Below are positions 60,395-64,000 of a stretch of DNA of 64,000 bases, in pieces. The stretch is from Ulota crispa (taxonomy: Eukaryota; Streptophyta; Bryopsida; Orthotrichales; Orthotrichaceae), in the NCBI GenBank assembly GCA_963920765.1, contig OY987247.1:17084471-17148470 (forward strand). The letters are read 5' to 3'. The number at the start of each line of letters is the position of its first letter. The stretch's first letter is position 1. A program made the position numbers and the translations under genes. A model generated the notes under the pieces. That model was not told where the DNA came from, ran no database searches, and worked only from the letters and a program-made list of their open reading frames with translations.

Positions 60395-60735
60395 GTCTTA
60401 GGTCCCAAGTCTCAGGTCCCAAGTCCCAAGTCGCAAGTCGCAAATCGCAAGTCTCAAGTCCCAAGTCCCAAGTCCCAATTAGTCCCAATTAGTCCCAAGT
60501 CTTCATTTCCAAGTAGTCCCAAGTCCCAATTAGTCCCAATTAGTCCCAAGTCTTCATTTCCAAGTAGTCCCAAGTCCCAATTAGTCCCAATTAGTCCCAA
60601 GTCTTCATTTCCAAGTAGTCCCAAGTCTTAATTCCCAAGTAGTCCCAAGTCCCAAGTAGTCCCAAGTCTTCATTTCCGAGTAGTCCCAAGTCTTCATTTT
60701 CGAGTAGTCCCAAGTCTCGAGTAGTCCCAAGCAGT
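60395..60735. repeat. AGTCCCAAGT minisatellite with 51-bp higher-order unit
   Basis: The basic unit is AGTCCCAAGT (10-11 bp) with variants AGTCCCAATT and a TTCATTTCC interruption. Between about 60470 and 60625 three near-identical 51-bp blocks occur. 51 is divisible by three, so one frame reads a 17-residue repeat; that open frame is a by-product of the repeat. Smaller blocks recur at 60955-61110 and 61250-61360. Confidence 0.9.
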
Positions 60736-60954
60736 GTTTGGGGAGAACCGGGCAGTTAGTGCATTGTCAACTATTTGAAATCGCAAAAAAATCAATTGAA
60801 AATTGAAACTGTAGCTGATCCTAATAACAGTATGTTACAATAGAAAAATAGAAATTTTACTGAAAATAACTAGTGCATACCAGTGAAAATTCGATTAAAA
60901 TTGGTAAATGTTGGATTTTAGCTAGTGAACTTAAAATTTCTTTCCAAATGCTAG

Positions 60955-61360
60955 TTCCAAGTCTTTAGTCCATAGTAGTCCCAATTCTTAAGTCCCAAGT
61001 ACTTCCAAGTTCCAAGTCCCAAGTAGTCCCAAGAAGTCCCAAGTCTCAAGTCCCAAGTTTCAAATAATCCCAAATCCCAAGTCTTAAATCTCAAATCTTG
61101 AGTAGTGCATTTTTTTTCAATTGCCATTCTAGATGTTGATGGTTCACTTGACAATAAGCAAAGGGAACATTGCAAACTTATTCAAATCTGTCACCTCTTT
61201 CCTAGTTTGGCAACAAATTGCCAAAAAAAAATGAGCTAATCTTGTGTAGTCCCAAGTCTTAAGCCCCAAGCCCCATGCCCCAAACCCACATTAGTCCCAA
61301 ACCTCAAACCCTAGTAGTCTCAAATCTCATGCCCCCAATAGTATCAAGTGTCAATGAATT
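60955..61360. repeat. Satellite outliers of the AGTCCCAAGT minisatellite
   Basis: Two shorter and more diverged blocks (60955-61110 and 61250-61360) of the same unit are separated by AT-rich DNA. They suggest one older array broken by insertion or decay. Confidence 0.75.
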
Positions 61361-61601
61361 CCTATAGTCTCATTAGCACCCCAACATTAAAATCTCTATA
61401 GGAGTTTTGAAACTTTTTTGAAGATGTTTGGTAAAAGGAAAGAAATGCATATGGATGTTTCCTACATATCCATGTAATCAATTCTCAAAAATTCACCACT
61501 ATTTTTTTTAATCAGTTATCATGTAAAACCAAAAAAAAATTTAGAATAATTCAGTGCATCAGACTTCTAGTTTCAATTATTCTCAACTTTGAACGTCACA
61601 A

Positions 61602-62060
61602 AAGCCCTTTGCAACCATATGTATGGTATTATATATAGACATATTTGAGCTGCTTTGAGGGCTTTCCAAAGAAAATTATGCACCTACCATCATATAACCC
61701 TTTGATATGTATGGTTGTATATACTAGAAGAAAAACATGCCATAAACGACTACCACAAATTGCCACAACTAGGTCACAATAACTGCCTTACAATTGCACA
61801 AACAATTGCACAAACAATTGCACAAACAATTGCACAAACAATTGCATAACAACTGCACAACTAGATTGTAGTTGTGCAAATGATGTGCAATTGTTGTACA
61901 ATTGTAAGGCAATTATTGTGACCTTGTTGTGGCAATTTGTGATAGTTGTTTATCTCTATTTTTCTTATAGATCATAACACTTAATTTCCAACTAATTCAA
62001 ACTTCTGAATATTGGTTGTGACCGTATTCAACGAGATTTAGCAAGAGCATGGGTCATTGA
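61602..62060. mobile_element. Relative of the 223-bp TTAA element, split by an insertion
   Basis: 61602-61720 and 61975-62040 match 50200-50320 and 50325-50375 (gccctttgc.accatatgta, cttaattt, ttcaaacttctgaatattgg). The ends are decayed: the left side reads TCAACTTTGAACG instead of TTAACCCTTGAATG. The break is filled by the hairpin element at 61722-61973. Confidence 0.65.
61722..61973. mobile_element. CACTA-like hairpin element nested in the split TTAA relative
   Basis: It begins TACTAGAAGAAAAACATG and ends in a diverged inverse (TATTTTTCTTATAG). Inner arms accacaaattgccacaac and gttgtggcaatttgtg are inverted copies. ATA flanks both sides and may be the target duplication. A 14-bp array (ACAAACAATTGCAC, about five units) lies at 61790-61850. 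The homologous uninterrupted sequence at 50311-50335 gives the approximate empty site. Confidence 0.68.
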
Positions 62061-62669
62061 ATACATATTTGTAAGGAAATCCAGTTTCAATTGGTTGAGA
62101 ATACTTTTGGGAGAAGGTGCAATAAAGAGCAGCTGAGGAATCCCAATATTAATGTTGTGTTTTCTCTACTTTAGCATTTGTAAAAATTCTTGTTTTCTGA
62201 GCTTTACCGGTCTCTATGAATGTTTGTACAAGTGTTTATTGCTTCATGCCAATTTGCCAAATATCAATTAAATTTTCAAGTTCACAGCTAGGAGTTTGTG
62301 CAAGTATCGATTAGGTATCAAAATCCAAGATTAGAGTCTATAGGTAGAGTAAATTTCAAATTTGAGATGACAACCTCTGTAAATTGGATTTTAGAGCAGT
62401 CGATGTGAGTGAAACCAGCATCAAGCTTCCATTTTCAATTATCCTCAAGCAATGAAGGCAGGGAGTGAGAAGCTGAGAAAGAGTGAAGCATACTGCGCAA
62501 AGCAGAACCAAAAGCGCAAGAGAATGACAAATTCCAAATTGAGATCCAAATTAGGGATTCCAAACTTAGAAACCAGATTAGGGATTTCAATCCACAACTA
62601 TAGGATAAATCTCATGGTTGTAGTGTCACATTACACGGCCTTTGGGTTTTTGGTCATAGGATCTTATAT

Positions 62670-62724
<55 letters not shown>

Positions 62725-62790
62725 GCCATAAGTCCATGAGAATTAATAATCTTTTAAATATTTGAGTATATTATTGTGAGTCATACAACA
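62061..62790. other. AT-rich intergenic DNA with microsatellites
   Basis: No gene is seen. A (TTTA)n tract at 62668-62700 runs directly into a (TA)n tract ending at about 62725. Confidence 0.65.
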
Positions 62791-62943
62791 CAGTAGAAGA
62801 AATCCTACAATAAACGATTGGTTCACAACGACTCCCAATGTCCTAAATGACTCAATTTGACTGTAATTGAGTCATTGTATAGTTGTTTAGGACATTTGTA
62901 GTTGTCATGAACTAGTCGTTCAAGACAGGTTTTTCTTCTAGTG
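62791..62943. mobile_element. CACTA-like 153-bp hairpin MITE
   Basis: It begins CAGTAGAAGAAATCC and ends TTTTTCTTCTAGTG, flanked on both sides by ACA (62788-62790 and 62944-62946), a 3-bp target duplication as in CACTA/En-Spm. The body is a long hairpin (aatgtcctaaatgactcaat and its inverse). It shares the AGAAGAAA end and TAAACGA with 61722-61973. Confidence 0.8.
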
Positions 62944-62946
62944 ACA

Positions 62947-63934
62947 CAAGGTATTTTTCTTGTGTTTGGAATAGATCCACACCTTTGCTACATTTGAGGT
63001 CAACAAAAGAATTAGCATTTAGATCAATGTGGTTCTTGTGAACTATTCAAAATCTCAAATTAAAGTTGCTTGTTGGTAACAAATGATAGTTATACAACAC
63101 TATTATGCCCTTTGAATGTTTAAGGGTAAAATATAGATTGAGCTCATATTATTAATTGTTTTTATACATTATTTTTAATATAGAATTCTTAAATACACAT
63201 AAAAGAAATTGTTAACCGACTATTGCATGTAGGTGCTAGCGTGTGCAAATTGGAACAATTAACCTAGAAGCAAAAACACATACCACCTTGTAAGAATTCC
63301 AAACCATTTGATTGTGCAAACTGAAATAATTGCCCTACTAAGATTAATTGTCATAAAAGATTGACAAACTAGGCATTTGCATTAGGTAATTAATAATTAA
63401 AAGAAAAAGTTTTGAAAAGAAGCAGTGACTGGACTTATTAACCAAAAACGTAAAAATGAATAGCAAAAGAATTATGTGTACTATGTATATTCAAATATTA
63501 TCTTGCCATTTTGATTAGGTTATAGAGCATGCATACAGACAATTTGACCAGACTTGACTATTTGACCTCCCTTAGAACACCAGAAAAGATTATAACTTCA
63601 TACATTGTATCTAGTGCATAAAAAATGGACTGCAAGTGAATGTAGTTAACTTGTAAGAGTGTTCTCCTTCTATTTAAATCTTTTAAACAAAAGTCTATTT
63701 GGAAATGACTTTAGTCACAAAACAATACTTGTTTTACCATTCCTCTTAAAGAACCCCTATACTAGGGTTTCATGGGTTTTGTGGAAAAGGCAAAACATAG
63801 TTTACACTTGTATAGGTGAGATTTAAGCGAGTTTTTTCAAGTCCAAGTGTCGTCACTCCTTACGTGAAATGAAATAGGAATACTGTCTTGTTAGTCGTTG
63901 AAGAGAAGGTGAACTACTCTTGTTAGTTTGAAGC
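62947..63934. other. AT-rich intergenic DNA
   Basis: No gene, RNA or clear repeat is visible. Confidence 0.55.
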
Positions 63935-63938
63935 TTGA

Positions 63939-64000
63939 CCCCTAAAGGACCATTGTCCCTTTGGAGGACAAATGGGATTTTGGGCATGTACCTATGGCTA
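63939..64000. mobile_element. Start of another TTAA-family element, cut by the window end
   Basis: CCCCTAAAGGACCATTGTCC, then gggattttgggcatgtacct, matches the reverse complement of the right ends of the 900-bp copies, so this copy lies in the opposite direction. The flanking tetranucleotide is TTGA (63935-63938), one change from TTAA. Confidence 0.75.

Noticed and set aside
60287..60631. 114-codon frame with a 17-residue repeat
   Set aside because: The repeated part is a translation of the AGTCCCAAGT minisatellite, whose 51-bp period happens to preserve the frame.
1..64000. tRNA, rRNA or other structured RNA genes
   Set aside because: No tRNA B-box context or rRNA-like stretch was recognised by eye; a covariance-model scan was not possible here.

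Overview
This is eukaryotic nuclear DNA from a land plant. Five protein genes with canonical GT-AG introns, one of them GC-AG, sit as islands in AT-rich intergenic DNA full of small inverted-repeat transposons. The gene set (a four-module dehydrogenase-kinase-aldolase fusion, a GRAS protein of the LISCL type, an RHIP1-like protein, a DUF829/TMEM53-like hydrolase and a D27-like carotenoid isomerase) is plant-specific as a combination. Introns of about 70 to 1250 bp and a GRAS gene of the LISCL type split by four introns (in seed plants these are usually intronless) make me favour a non-seed plant such as a bryophyte, lycophyte or fern. That placement is inference; I cannot name the species.

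Layout. 1-837: right part of a TTAA-flanked element. About 1000-20505 (+): the fusion gene, with a duplicated leader segment, 42 coding exons and a predicted protein of 1403 aa. 20.6-26 kb: transposon belt with a 716-bp perfect-length fold-back, TTAA elements, TA-flanked MITEs and a TTA-flanked Harbinger-like MITE holding two TTAA elements. 27245-30537 (+): GRAS gene. 30.5-36.7 kb: AT-rich DNA with TTAA elements. 37216-40683 (+): RHIP1-like gene. 40.7-50.4 kb: intergenic with several MITEs and an abutting run of three TTAA elements. 51308-54229 (+): DUF829 gene. 57143-60240 (-): D27-like gene. 60.3-64 kb: minisatellites, CACTA-like hairpin elements and the start of another TTAA element.

The genes do not form a pathway or operon; they are independent plant loci. 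The fusion protein would act in four-carbon acid-sugar (threonate-type) metabolism, the D27-like protein in plastid carotenoid isomerisation, GRAS in transcription, and RHIP1-like and DUF829 proteins in poorly defined roles.

The two observations I rate highest are: (1) a family of at least eleven short elements whose ends read TTAA-CCCYTAAAG, the signature of piggyBac-type transposition, a superfamily not usually associated with land plants, including runs of elements that share single TTAA junctions; and (2) the exon structure of the fusion gene, where the ten exons of the first dehydrogenase module are mirrored by those of the second (nine of ten lengths identical, all phases identical), a fossil of an intron-bearing internal duplication. 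Exon boundaries were deduced by hand from splice consensus, reading phase and family conservation; no alignment or database search was run.
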